DNA of 64,000 bases from Aquibaculum sediminis (GCF_040712085.1 NZ_JBFCVK010000002.1:372001-436000), one strand, 5' to 3'. Positions 33,501 through 41,822 are shown, counted from the stretch's first letter. Numbers and translations are program-made. Notes: generated by a model not told the origin, from the letters alone.

Positions 33501-36019
33501 AAGGTCTGCTCGAAAGCCGGGAGGTGGAGGTCAGCGAAGGCGATACCACCATAGAGCTGGAGGTGGATGAGGCCTGGTCGCCGGGTGCCTATGTGACAGC
33601 GACGGTCTTCCGCTCGTCCGACGCTGAGGCGCAGCGCATGCCCGCCAGGGCCGTGGGCCTTGCCTGGCTGACGGTCGATTCCGCGGATCGCACGCTCTCT
33701 GTCTCCTTCGAGCTGCCGGATATCGCCGCGCCGCGGGAAAGCCTGGCCGTGCCGCTGCAGGTCGACAACCTGCCGCCAGGGGAGACCGCCTGGCTCACGG
33801 TGGCGGCGGTCGATGTCGGCATCTTGAACCTGACCAGCTACGAACCACCGGAGCCCGAGGCCTGGTATTTCGGGCAGCGCGCGCTCTCCATGGAGATGCG
33901 CGATCTTTACGGCAGCCTCATCGAGGGGATGCTGGGGGAGACGGGGCGATTGCGCTTTGGCGGTGGTGCGCCGTCGGGTGGGTTGATCGGCAGCCCGCCG
34001 ACCCAGGAGCCGGTGTCGCTCTTCACCGGCCCGGTTCGCGCGGACGCCGATGGTGCGGCGAGCGTCGATTTCGACATTCCCGAATTCAACGGGACGCTGC
34101 GGCTCATGGCGGTGGCCTGGTCGCACAGCGCCGTCGGCCAGGGAACCGCGGATCTGACGGTGCGCGACCCGGTCGTCATCACCGCCGCTCTGCCACGCGT
34201 CCTGACGCCAGGCGATGAATCGCGTCTGCGGCTCGACCTCCACAACATGGAGGGTCCGGCGGGCCGCTACACCGTTGCTGTGGAGACCGGCGATCAGGTG
34301 GCGACAGGGGAAGCCTCCCCGGCGCAACTTGAACTCGGCGCGGATGCCCGCGCCGCCGTGGAGATACCGCTGACCGGCGTCGAGGTCGGTCACGGACGCC
34401 TGACGGTTACGCTCACTCATGAAGACGGCCTGGAGATCTCGCAGCAGCTCAACATCACCGTGCGCCCGGCCCAGCCGCCCGTGACGGAGCGGCGGGTGGT
34501 GGCGCTGGAGCCCGGAGAAAGCCTCACCTTGGATGGCAACCTGCTTGCGGGGACGGTGCCCGGCACGACCAGCGTGAGCCTGTCGGTGACGAATGCCGGG
34601 CGGCTGGACCTGCCGGGCCTCGTCGGCGCCCTCGAGCGCTTTCCCTACGGCTGCTCGGAGCAGATGGCGAGCCGGGCGATGCCGCTGCTCTATCTGCCTG
34701 AAATTGCCCGGGAAGCGGGGGTCGTGACGGACGGCGGGATCGAGGAGCGGATCGTCGATGCCGTTCGCACGGTCACCGCCAACCAGTCCTCCGGCGGCAG
34801 CTTCGGCCTCTGGGGCCCGGGTTCCGGGGATCTTTGGCTGGACGCCTATATCACCGACTTCCTCACACGGGCGCGCGCCGCGGGACAGGAGGTGCCGCGT
34901 CTGCCGATCCGGCTCGCCCTCGACAACCTCGCCAACCAGCTCGCCTATGCCGGCGACGCCGCCGACGAGGGCGACGCCATCGCCTATGCGCTCTACATGC
35001 TGGCGCGCAACCAGCGCGCTGCCATATCGGATCTGCGCTACTACGCCGATACGGGGCTTAGCCAGTTTCCCACGCCGCTCGCCAAGGCGCAGCTCGGGGC
35101 GGCGCTCGCGCTCTATGGTGAAGGGCGCCGTGCCGACGATGCCTTCGCCGCGGCCCTGGCCGACCTGCAGGCCGAGGCACCGCAGGCGTGGGACCGGGGC
35201 GACTATGGCTCGCGCCTGCGCGATGCGGCAGCGACTCTGGCACTGGCTGCGGAAGCGGGGTCCGAAGCGGCTCCGCTGTCGGCGCTGCTGGAGATCGTCG
35301 AGAGGGAGCGTGAGCAAAGGGGCAGCGCCAGCACGCAGGAGAACGCCTGGATGCTGCTCGCAGCCCATGCGCTGTTAGCTGAAGGTTCGGACGTCTCTCT
35401 CGAGATTAACGGGGAGCCGGTCACCGGGCCCGTGACCCGGCGCTTCGAGGGAGAGGTCCTCGCTGCGTCCCCGGTCACGCTCACCAACCGCGCCGAACGC
35501 CCCGTCGAGGCCCTGGTGGGGATTACGGGCGTTCCCGACGCTCCGCGGCCTGCGGACGCGACAGGCTTCACCATCGAGCGCGACTACTACAGTCTCGAGG
35601 GTGAAGCCGTGGAGCCTTCCGCCGTCTCCCAGAACGAGCGGATGGTTGTGGTCCTCAGGGTCTCCGAGGACCGCGCCTGGACATCCAACCTGCTTGTGGT
35701 GGACATGCTGCCGGCAGGCTTCGAGATTGACAGCCCGCGCCTGGTGGACAGCGCCGACATTGCCGGCCTGCCGTGGCTGGGTGACGAGACGACGGCCGCC
35801 CACACGGAGTTCCGCGATGATCGCTTCGTGGCAGCCTATGAGCGCGATGCGCGCAGCCCGCGCTCCTTCACCCTTGCCTACGTGGTGCGCGCGGTGTCGC
35901 CCGGATCCTTTGCCCATCCGCCGGCAATGGTCGAGGACATGTACCGGCCATACCTCTCGGCGCGTACGCAAAGCGGCCGTGTCGAGGTGATGGGTGTCGA
36001 TGCGTCGGGAGCGCGGTGA
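30545..36019 (+). CDS. Bacterial alpha-2-macroglobulin family protein
   Basis: A 1824-aa exported protein with signal MGWRLASVVAGLFVLLSLSP. Residues ~28-95 form a PAN/Apple-type Cys-rich domain (DVTLDDCSQICLAESECRAF), ~140-185 a TPR-like helical pair, then a series of macroglobulin domains (GVYRPGETVHLTALVRD is the MG bait-region flank) and the alpha-2-macroglobulin thioester domain with Cys1370-Ser-Glu-Gln1373 in YGCSEQMASR. Bacterial homologues trap proteases in the periplasm as a guard for the cell envelope. It is followed directly by pbpC, the classical pairing. GGGAGG precedes ATG 30545. Confidence 0.92.
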   Translation: MGWRLASVVAGLFVLLSLSPAEAESERRIVTIEGSDYFGFDLETVRDVTLDDCSQICLAESECRAFTYNLNAGWCFLKSDYGELRSFDGAVAGRVVEAPAPREVLARPDLSFLPEWVVDDAERYQGEVRSAREKGRDPLTLAAEGDSALQAGDANRASDFFRRALTLDPEDGAVWAKHARALLAAEPTQQVDAYELQMAATGAALGAVVQAPNRSARAAAYALLAEALVERGLFRPALESYKAGLALQDDTEMRAAFERLRAEHGFRVVDHTVDADAASPRICVQFSENLMRGRVDFTPYVTLDGAPPAAVTPQGQQLCVEGVEHGGRYRLALRPGLPSAVDEPLERQVNLDIYVRDRAPTVRFSGNAYVLPRVGTKGIPVISVNTEEVELELYRIGARGLSGAFSDNSFLAQLGDYQANRIAEETGEKLWEGTLDVRTELNGEVTSAIPIDEALPEREPGVYVLRARAQEAHTESWRPQATQWFVVSDIGLSTLMGGDGLHVFTRSLSTAGPKADVKVTLVARNNEILGEATADADGHVYFAAGLIRGAGGLAPGHLEARADGSDFALLDLSRAGFDLTDRGVEGRAAPGPVDLFLYAERGVYRPGETVHLTALVRDDAARAIEDLPLTFVMTRPDGLEDRRLLSTEAAPGAHVLELPLVDSAMRGPWRVALHADPEEAPIAQTEFLVEDFVPDRTEFDLTVAAEELPREGSVEVSLDGRFLYGAPAADLALEGELRIAATDRRPELPGYRFGLADEETLALREPLLDLPRTDEAGRASFEVAVRDLPATTRPLEATLVVALREAGGRAVEETITLPIAPAGEMIGIRPAFPGDAVDEGGTAAFDLIALDAAGQRSALSGVRWELFRIERNFQWYRADGRWSYEPVEYTSRVADGTLDLTSADPARITAPVSWGRYRLEVSSPSDAGAASSIDFTAGWYVETADADSPDVLDVSLDRAAYEIGETARVTLSSRFAGTALVNVVGEGLLESREVEVSEGDTTIELEVDEAWSPGAYVTATVFRSSDAEAQRMPARAVGLAWLTVDSADRTLSVSFELPDIAAPRESLAVPLQVDNLPPGETAWLTVAAVDVGILNLTSYEPPEPEAWYFGQRALSMEMRDLYGSLIEGMLGETGRLRFGGGAPSGGLIGSPPTQEPVSLFTGPVRADADGAASVDFDIPEFNGTLRLMAVAWSHSAVGQGTADLTVRDPVVITAALPRVLTPGDESRLRLDLHNMEGPAGRYTVAVETGDQVATGEASPAQLELGADARAAVEIPLTGVEVGHGRLTVTLTHEDGLEISQQLNITVRPAQPPVTERRVVALEPGESLTLDGNLLAGTVPGTTSVSLSVTNAGRLDLPGLVGALERFPYGCSEQMASRAMPLLYLPEIAREAGVVTDGGIEERIVDAVRTVTANQSSGGSFGLWGPGSGDLWLDAYITDFLTRARAAGQEVPRLPIRLALDNLANQLAYAGDAADEGDAIAYALYMLARNQRAAISDLRYYADTGLSQFPTPLAKAQLGAALALYGEGRRADDAFAAALADLQAEAPQAWDRGDYGSRLRDAAATLALAAEAGSEAAPLSALLEIVEREREQRGSASTQENAWMLLAAHALLAEGSDVSLEINGEPVTGPVTRRFEGEVLAASPVTLTNRAERPVEALVGITGVPDAPRPADATGFTIERDYYSLEGEAVEPSAVSQNERMVVVLRVSEDRAWTSNLLVVDMLPAGFEIDSPRLVDSADIAGLPWLGDETTAAHTEFRDDRFVAAYERDARSPRSFTLAYVVRAVSPGSFAHPPAMVEDMYRPYLSARTQSGRVEVMGVDASGAR

Positions 36020-36032
36020 CCGGGCCACGGCC

Positions 36033-38132
36033 ATGAAGCGACGTTTTTTTCGGCGGACAGCGTTGGGAGTGGTGGCGGCCATCGTGATCGCCACTGCGGC
36101 TCCAATCGCGCTCGCCCTACTGTTCCTCTTCAACAAGGCGGGGGACGCTGCCGTGGAACGCGCGCGGGCGGTGGAGACGTCCCGACAGGTGGTTGATCGT
36201 TCCGAAGTCCTGCTTCGCCCCTTTCCCATCACCGATGGCCGCTGGCGGCTGCCGGTGGCGCTCGACGAAGTCGATCCGCGCTTCATCGAGATGCTCATCG
36301 CCTATGAGGATTCGCGCTTCCACAGCCATGCCGGCGTCGACCCGCTGGCCGTCCTGCGCGCGGCCTGGCAGTGGGTCAAGCATGGCGAGGTCGTTTCGGG
36401 CGCCTCGACGCTGAGCATGCAGGTGGCGCGGCTCCTGGCCCAGCCGAGCGGGCGCGGCCTGAGCACGAAGTTGGTCCAGATGCGTGATGCGCTTCGGCTC
36501 GAGCTTGCCTTCTCCAAGTCCGAGATTCTGGAGCTTTACCTAACCCTTGCGCCCTACGGCGGGAACGTTGAGGGCATCCGCGCCGCTTCGCTCGCCTGGT
36601 TCGGCAAGGAGCCGCGGCGGCTGACCCCGGCAGAGACGGCGCTGCTGGTCGCTCTGCCGCAATCGCCTGAAAGACGACGCCCGGACCGCTTTCCCGCAGA
36701 GGCACAGGTGGCGCGCGACCGGGTGATCGCGCGCCTTGCCGCAGCCGGAACCATTACAGAGGCGGAAGCCGCGCTTGCGCTGGTCGGTCCGGTGCCGCAA
36801 GCACGCCTTGCCCTGCCGGCCCAGGCCCCGCATCTCGCCCGGCGCATCGCGGCCGGCGCCCCGGACGAAGCCGTGCTGCGCGTGACGCTGGATGCCGGTC
36901 TTCAGGCCCGGCTCGAGGCGCTGGCGCGCGAGCGGGTGACGGCGCTGGGCCCGCGTGCCTCGCTGGCCATCCTTGTGGCGGACCACCAAAGCGGTGAGGC
37001 GCTTGCCGAGGTCGGCTCCGCGGGTCTGTTTGCCGACGCCCGGGCGGGCCATGTCGACATGGTGCATGCGGTGCGCTCGCCGGGCTCGGCCCTGAAGCCG
37101 CTGATCTACGGCCTTGCCTTCGAGACCGGCGTTGCCCACCCGGAAACGCTGATTGAAGACCGCCCGGTTAGTTTTTCCGGCTATCGTCCCCGGAACTTTG
37201 AACTCGCTCACCAGGGCACCGTGAGCGTGCGCCACGCGCTGCAGGCCTCGCTCAATGTGCCGGCAGTCCGCCTTCTGGAAGCGGTCGGCCCCAGCCGCCT
37301 CACTGCCCGTCTGCGCCGCGCGGGCCTTGCGCCGGTGCTGCCGCGCCAGGGCACTGCCGGTCTGCCCGTGGGCCTTGGCGGCGTCGGGCTGACCCTGGAC
37401 GACCTGGTGCGGCTCTATGCCGGCATGGCCCGCGGCGGTGAACCCGTGGCGCTGCGCCGTGCGCCGGAGGAGGGCTCGCCATTGGTGGGAGAGTTTCTCG
37501 ACAGCCGTGCCGCCTGGTTGGTGTCCGATGTTCTCTCCGGCACCCCTGCGCCGCCCGGCCGGGGGCGGGAAGCCATCGCCTACAAGACCGGCACCTCCTA
37601 TGGCTACCGCGATGCCTGGGCGATCGGCTTCGACGGGCAGCACGTGATCGGTGTCTGGGTCGGCCGTCCGGATGGAGCGCCGGTGCCGGGCATGACCGGG
37701 CGGACCGCGGCCGCCCCGATCCTGTTCGACGCCTTCCGCCGCGTGTCGCCCATACGCACAGCGCTGCCTCCACCACCACCCGATACGCTCGTGGCACGTA
37801 ATGGTGCTCTGCCGGCTGCCCTGCGCCGCTTTGCCGGAGATCGGTCCATGGAAGGCGTACCAGGGTCACGCTCGGAGGCGCCGCCGGTCATCGTGCACCC
37901 GCCGGACGGGGCGCGGGTCGATCTGGCACTGGGCGAGGGCATGGCCGGGCCGTTGGTGATCAAGCTCGACGGCGGACGTCCGCCCTTCCGCTGGTTTGCA
38001 GACGGTCGGCCGGTCGGCGGCAGCGAACGCCGGCGGGCCACGACCTGGACGCCGCCAGGCCCCGGCTTCTCCACCATCTCTGTCGTGGACGCCAGGGGCG
38101 AAGCGGCCAGCGTTACCATCTTTCTGGAATGA
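36033..38132 (+). CDS. pbpC: Penicillin-binding protein 1C
   Basis: A 699-aa bifunctional peptidoglycan synthase: membrane anchor RTALGVVAAIVIATAAPIAL, GT51 transglycosylase domain (AYEDSRFHSHAGVDP with the catalytic Glu, GASTLSMQVARLL), transpeptidase domain with Ser352-Ala-Leu-Lys355, and Lys518-Thr-Gly. The C-terminal ~85 residues (PPDGARVDLALGE, RWFADGRPVG) are the PBP1C-specific domain. ATG 36033 lies 13 bp after the macroglobulin stop; a GTG at 35994 overlapping that gene is an alternative. PBP1C is thought to repair wall damage while alpha-2-macroglobulin neutralises the attacking proteases. Confidence 0.94.
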   Translation: MKRRFFRRTALGVVAAIVIATAAPIALALLFLFNKAGDAAVERARAVETSRQVVDRSEVLLRPFPITDGRWRLPVALDEVDPRFIEMLIAYEDSRFHSHAGVDPLAVLRAAWQWVKHGEVVSGASTLSMQVARLLAQPSGRGLSTKLVQMRDALRLELAFSKSEILELYLTLAPYGGNVEGIRAASLAWFGKEPRRLTPAETALLVALPQSPERRRPDRFPAEAQVARDRVIARLAAAGTITEAEAALALVGPVPQARLALPAQAPHLARRIAAGAPDEAVLRVTLDAGLQARLEALARERVTALGPRASLAILVADHQSGEALAEVGSAGLFADARAGHVDMVHAVRSPGSALKPLIYGLAFETGVAHPETLIEDRPVSFSGYRPRNFELAHQGTVSVRHALQASLNVPAVRLLEAVGPSRLTARLRRAGLAPVLPRQGTAGLPVGLGGVGLTLDDLVRLYAGMARGGEPVALRRAPEEGSPLVGEFLDSRAAWLVSDVLSGTPAPPGRGREAIAYKTGTSYGYRDAWAIGFDGQHVIGVWVGRPDGAPVPGMTGRTAAAPILFDAFRRVSPIRTALPPPPPDTLVARNGALPAALRRFAGDRSMEGVPGSRSEAPPVIVHPPDGARVDLALGEGMAGPLVIKLDGGRPPFRWFADGRPVGGSERRRATTWTPPGPGFSTISVVDARGEAASVTIFLE

Positions 38133-38368
38133 GTGGTCGGTCTCCGGCGACCCGCTGGCGCCGAATTGCGATGTCCGCTCGCAGGCAAGCAGGAGGCCCT
38201 TTGCGACGGGCGCGCAGGCAGGATGGAAAAGCCTGTGACCCCTCTCTCGACAGCGTTTGGCCGGTGGATTCGGCCCAGGCGGGCTTTTGCTTTGTACCGC
38301 TGCCTTGTGCCACAAACATTCCTGAGATGGTCGGCAGCCTTGCAATTGAGGGAAAGGAAGAGCGGCGC

Positions 38369-38959
38369 GTGGATGGCAAGGATCAAGAGGTGCACAGCCT
38401 GCGTGATCTCGTTGAACAGATCGAGGATGCGGGACAGGGCAGGGAGGTTTCGGTCGAGAGCGTTCTGCAATCGATCGGGGAGCGCAGCTTCGCACCTTTG
38501 CTGCTCGTGGTCAGTGTTCTGCTGGTGACGCCGCTGGGCGCCGTTCCCGGGGCGCCGACCTTCGGGGCTGTCATCATCGCCTTGATCGGCTTGCAGATGC
38601 TGCTGGGACGCCGGGAACTCTGGTTGCCGCAGGTGCTGCTGCGCCGCAAGATCAGCGGCGAAAAGCTCACGCGGACTGTGCGCTATATAGAGCCGGTGGC
38701 GCGGACGGTCGACAAGCTGGTCCATCCGCGGCTTCCACGCCTGGCGCGGGCGCCCTTTTCACGCATCATCGGGGCGGCCTGTGCCCTGATTGCGTTAACC
38801 ATGCCGCCGTTGGAAGTTGTGCCGATGGCCAATGCCGCGACGGGCGCAACCGTGGCGCTTTTTGCGCTCGCGCTCACCGTGCGGGATGGCCTTCTCGTCC
38901 TGGTGGCCCTCGCGGCGAGTGCCGGCGTGGCCTACCTGGTGGGTGGCGCACTGCTGTAG
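38369..38959 (+). CDS. exoD: ExoD family membrane protein
   Basis: A 196-aa protein with 3-4 hydrophobic segments and the ExoD pattern LLLVVSVLLVTPLGAVPGAP, FGAVIIALIGLQMLLGR and LWLPQVLLRRKISGEKL. ExoD was first described in rhizobia, affecting exopolysaccharide and alkali tolerance; biochemistry is unknown. GTG 38369 is chosen for its AAGGAAG 8 bp upstream and because it gives family-typical length; ATG 38327 is in frame. It starts 236 bp after pbpC, so separate transcription is likely. Confidence 0.82.
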   Translation: MDGKDQEVHSLRDLVEQIEDAGQGREVSVESVLQSIGERSFAPLLLVVSVLLVTPLGAVPGAPTFGAVIIALIGLQMLLGRRELWLPQVLLRRKISGEKLTRTVRYIEPVARTVDKLVHPRLPRLARAPFSRIIGAACALIALTMPPLEVVPMANAATGATVALFALALTVRDGLLVLVALAASAGVAYLVGGALL

Positions 38960-39058
38960 AGCAAGCCGACTCTCACTCAGGTGCTTGGGTTGGAGATCGG
39001 TGCATCCGGATCGCCAATCCTCCTTGATGGGTAGCCTTGTGGTTCAGGTGGCGCCGGA

Positions 39059-39796
39059 TCAAGAATACCCGCTCTGGGCTCCTGCTGTCCTCTGCTTCTC
39101 CCAGACCGAGCCGCTCTGCAGCGCGTCATCGAAGGTCGAGTAGTGGCGGTCTTCCAGGCGCACCCCGCGCAGGGTGATGTCCTCGACGATTGCGGCGGCG
39201 GCCTCGTTGGCATCGCCGACAGCGACCGCGCGGCAGACGCGCAGGTGGTCATGGGTGGCCGGGTCCACAGCCGGGTGCTTGAGGTAGAGACTGTGTTGAT
39301 AGGGGCCGCTGCGCGCCCAGAGGGTCTTCACCATGGCGCAGGCCTGGGGCAGGTCCGCCTTTTCATAGAGCGTGAAGTGGAAGCGCCGGTTCTCGATCAT
39401 CACAGTGCGGAAGTCGCCGGCCTGCTTGGCGGCGATCAGGCGGTTGTGAATGGCGTCCAGCGTGTCGGCCAGGGTCGGGTCAGGCCGCTGTACCGCTTCC
39501 AGGGTCAGGAGATGCTCAAGCGCAGAGCGGATTTTGCGGATCTCCAGGAACTCCTCCTTGGTCAGCACCGGTATGGAAAAGCTGCGCGGCTCGAGCCGCA
39601 AAGTCTGCTCTGCGGCGAGCTGCAACATGGCTTCGCGCACCGGGGTCACGCTGATGCAGAAGCGCTCGGCTTGCTGGCGAATGCTGATCTTTTCGCCGGG
39701 CTTCCAGAGGCCGCTGATGATCTCGTCGCGCAGCTGGTTGTAGGCGAGCCGGGCGAGGCTATCGCGTTGCGAGAGGTCGACGGTGTCCCGTGCCAT
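39059..39796 (-). CDS. GntR family regulator, FadR (FCD) subfamily
   Basis: A 245-aa regulator with N-terminal winged helix (LAYNQLRDEIISGLWKPGEK, ISVTPVREAMLQL) and an all-helical FCD effector domain with the metal-binding residues spread over IENRRFHFTLYEKA, HLRVCRAVAVGDANEAAAA. It is divergent from the AtuA-TctCBA operon, whose promoter contains a GTGATATATCAC palindrome, so it should be that operon's repressor. The same palindrome core occurs at 645-656, upstream of the Liv operon. A dispersed hairpin element lies 36 bp upstream of its start. Confidence 0.9.
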   Translation of the reverse strand: MARDTVDLSQRDSLARLAYNQLRDEIISGLWKPGEKISIRQQAERFCISVTPVREAMLQLAAEQTLRLEPRSFSIPVLTKEEFLEIRKIRSALEHLLTLEAVQRPDPTLADTLDAIHNRLIAAKQAGDFRTVMIENRRFHFTLYEKADLPQACAMVKTLWARSGPYQHSLYLKHPAVDPATHDHLRVCRAVAVGDANEAAAAIVEDITLRGVRLEDRHYSTFDDALQSGSVWEKQRTAGAQSGYS

Positions 39797-39832
39797 GGGG
39801 GTGTCCTTCGGGTGCTCTACCTCATTGAAATC

Positions 39833-39892
39833 AGACCGGATTCACGCATTTGAACTGAAACCGTGTCGTTTAGATCAAGTGCGATCCGGTCT
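39833..39892. repeat. 60-bp dispersed hairpin element, copy 2
   Basis: Outer arms AGACCGGAT (39833-39841) and ATCCGGTCT (39884-39892) are perfect inverse repeats identical to copy 1 at 19174-19233. The first 15 and last 12 bases match copy 1 exactly. The inner stem differs but still folds, with two pairs changed on both sides (39851/39877 T-A versus G-C, 39852/39876 G-C versus A-T in copy 1). It lies between the GntR start and the operator. Confidence 0.8.
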
Positions 39893-39930
39893 GGGCGGGT
39901 GCAGTCAGCGGTAGCATGCACAGCGACTGC

Positions 39931-39974
39931 TTGACAGTGGTCATCCATTCAAGGTGATATATCACGTATCATAC
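39931..39974 (+). promoter_or_regulatory. Promoter and palindromic operator of the AtuA-TctCBA operon
   Basis: TTGACA (39931-39936) is followed after 17 nt by a perfect 12-bp palindrome GTGATATATCAC (39954-39965) and at once by GTATCATAC (39966-39974), a second near-palindrome. The likely -10 (TGATAT, 39955-39960) lies within the first palindrome. The arrangement matches 621-657, where the same core GTGAT-NN-ATCAC starts 18 nt after TTGACA. The adjacent FadR-type regulator is the obvious ligand-controlled repressor. Confidence 0.6.
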
Positions 39975-40013
39975 ACGGCGCAGACGCATCTGCGATAGGG
40001 AGGAAAAAGATCC

Positions 40014-41357
40014 ATGACGCTCAGAATCGGATCCGGCTCGGCCTGGTGGGGCGATCGGATTTCGCCTGCGGAGGCCAACGCGGCGCGCGGCGATCTCGAC
40101 TACCTCTGCTTCGAGACCATGGCCGAGGCGACCATCTCCACGGCGCAGGTGCGCACGCGCCGCGATCCGGACTTTCAAGGCTACGACACCTATCTCGATG
40201 ACCGCTTTCGCGCCGTGCTGCCGCATTGCCTGAAGCGCGGCACCAAGATCGTCAGCAACCAGGGCTGGATCAATCCGGTGGGTGCGGCGCGCCACGTCAA
40301 GGCCATTGCCCGCGAACTGGGCTATCCGGACCTCAAGGTGGCGGCCGTCTCGGGCTCGCTGATCACCGACAAGATGGACCAGTTGACCGGTACGGTAATC
40401 GAGACCGGCGGCTCCCTGGATGACATTCGCGGCGAGATCGTCTCGGCCGAGGCCTATATGGGCGCCGAGCCCATCGTCGAGGCGCTGGCCGCCGGGGCCG
40501 ATGTGGTGATCACCGGGCGCGTGGCCGACCCTTCGCTCTTCCTTGCGCCGATGATGTACGAATTCGGCTGGACCCGGGAGCAGGCGGAGTTGATCGCCCG
40601 CGGCTCGGGCATCGGTCACCTCCTGGAGTGCGGCGCCCAGGTCACCGGCGGCTACTTCGTCGATCCGGGCTACAAGGACGTGCCCAATCCCTGGGATCTG
40701 GCCTTCCCGATCGCCGAAGTTGAGAGCAACGGCGACTGCGTCATTACCAAGCTCGACGGCACTGGCGGTGCTGTGAACCGGCGCACCGTGCTGGAACAGA
40801 TGTTCTACGAGGTGCACGACCCGGCCAACTACATCACGCCGGACAGCGTCGTCGACTTCACCACCTCCGATGTGGAGGAGCTGGGTGATGATCGGGTGCG
40901 GGTGCGCAACATCGGCGGGCGCGATCGCACGCCCACCCTCAAGGTCTCCGTGGCCGTGAAAGAGGGCTTCGTGGGCGAGGACATGTTCTTCTATGCCGGC
41001 CCTGGCTGCCTGGAGAAGGCGAAGCTGGCCGAGCGCGTGCTGCGCGAGCGCTTCAAGATCGTCAACCTGCAGGCCGAGGAACTGCGGATCGACTTCCTGG
41101 GCGTCAACGCGATCCACGGTTCCGCGTCGCCGCCCATCGACTACGAACCCAACGAGGTGGCCGTGCGGGTGGCCGTGCGAGCGAAAACCCGCGCGGAGGC
41201 CGAAAAGGCCGGGCGCGAGGTGGACGGCATGGCCGTCTCCGGCCTGGGCTCCACCGGCAAGCGCGTGCCGCACGGCGAGCGGGTGCGCGAGGTGATCGGC
41301 GTCTGGTCGATGCTGGTCGACCGCGACCTGGTTCGCCCACAGATCGATTTTGTGTGA
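40014..41357 (+). CDS. AtuA-family (DUF1446) protein, second copy
   Basis: A 447-aa AtuA-family protein with MTLRIGSGSAWWGDRISPAE, CFETMAEATISTAQVR, ISNQGWINPVGAARHVKA (Asn-Gln-Gly core), ITGRVADPSLFLAPMMYEFG and LLECGAQVTGGYF. It resembles the citronellol-pathway AtuA N-terminal region more than the island copy does. The C-terminal domain of full-length AtuA is encoded by the next gene, so here the protein is split. AGGGAGGA lies upstream of ATG 40014. Reaction unknown; likely a hydratase or lyase-type step on an acid or its CoA ester (inference). Confidence 0.88.
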   Translation: MTLRIGSGSAWWGDRISPAEANAARGDLDYLCFETMAEATISTAQVRTRRDPDFQGYDTYLDDRFRAVLPHCLKRGTKIVSNQGWINPVGAARHVKAIARELGYPDLKVAAVSGSLITDKMDQLTGTVIETGGSLDDIRGEIVSAEAYMGAEPIVEALAAGADVVITGRVADPSLFLAPMMYEFGWTREQAELIARGSGIGHLLECGAQVTGGYFVDPGYKDVPNPWDLAFPIAEVESNGDCVITKLDGTGGAVNRRTVLEQMFYEVHDPANYITPDSVVDFTTSDVEELGDDRVRVRNIGGRDRTPTLKVSVAVKEGFVGEDMFFYAGPGCLEKAKLAERVLRERFKIVNLQAEELRIDFLGVNAIHGSASPPIDYEPNEVAVRVAVRAKTRAEAEKAGREVDGMAVSGLGSTGKRVPHGERVREVIGVWSMLVDRDLVRPQIDFV

Positions 41358-41371
41358 GAGGGGACGCCATC

Positions 41372-41725
41372 ATGAGAGTTCCGGTCCGGGCCATTGCCCA
41401 CAGCCGCTCCGGCGACAAGGGCAATACCTGCAACATAACCGTCATCGCCTATGAGCAGGACTTCTACGAGGTGCTCAAGGAACAGGTGACCGAGGAGGCG
41501 CTGAAGGCGCACTACGCCGGCGTCATCACCGGCAAGGTCACCCGCTATGCCGTCGATCGCCTCGGCGTGCTCAACTTCGTGTGCGAAGGCGCACTGGGCG
41601 GCGGCGTGTCCCGCAGCCTCTGCCTCGACAACTACGGCAAGTCGCTGGCCTCGCGCATCCTCAGCCTCGAAGTCGAGGTGCCGGAGCGTTTCGCCAATCG
41701 CCTGCGCCGCGGCCAGGCGGCTTGA
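41372..41725 (+). CDS. AtuA-related small subunit (AtuA C-terminal domain as separate protein)
   Basis: A 117-aa protein matching the C-terminal domain of AtuA: VPVRAIAHSRSGDKGNTCNI, LGVLNFVCEGALGGGVSRSL, CLDNYGKSLASRIL. ATG 41372 is preferred with GAGGGGA 8 bp upstream; the GTG at 41354 overlaps the stop of the preceding gene. With the preceding gene it should form one enzyme. Confidence 0.85.
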   Translation: MRVPVRAIAHSRSGDKGNTCNITVIAYEQDFYEVLKEQVTEEALKAHYAGVITGKVTRYAVDRLGVLNFVCEGALGGGVSRSLCLDNYGKSLASRILSLEVEVPERFANRLRRGQAA

Positions 41726-41822
41726 GCCCAGCTTCGCTGCACAAACCCCACGCCCCTGCGTGCAAGGCGCCCGCAAGAAGGCCCGATTTCGTTTTCACAG
41801 ACCCCATTCCTGGGAGGATGCC

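Noticed and set aside
30599..35368. Very long minus-strand frames (665 and 895 codons) under the alpha-2-macroglobulin gene
   Set aside because: Low-complexity Arg/Gly/His-rich translations without domains; the plus strand carries a complete, recognisable protein.
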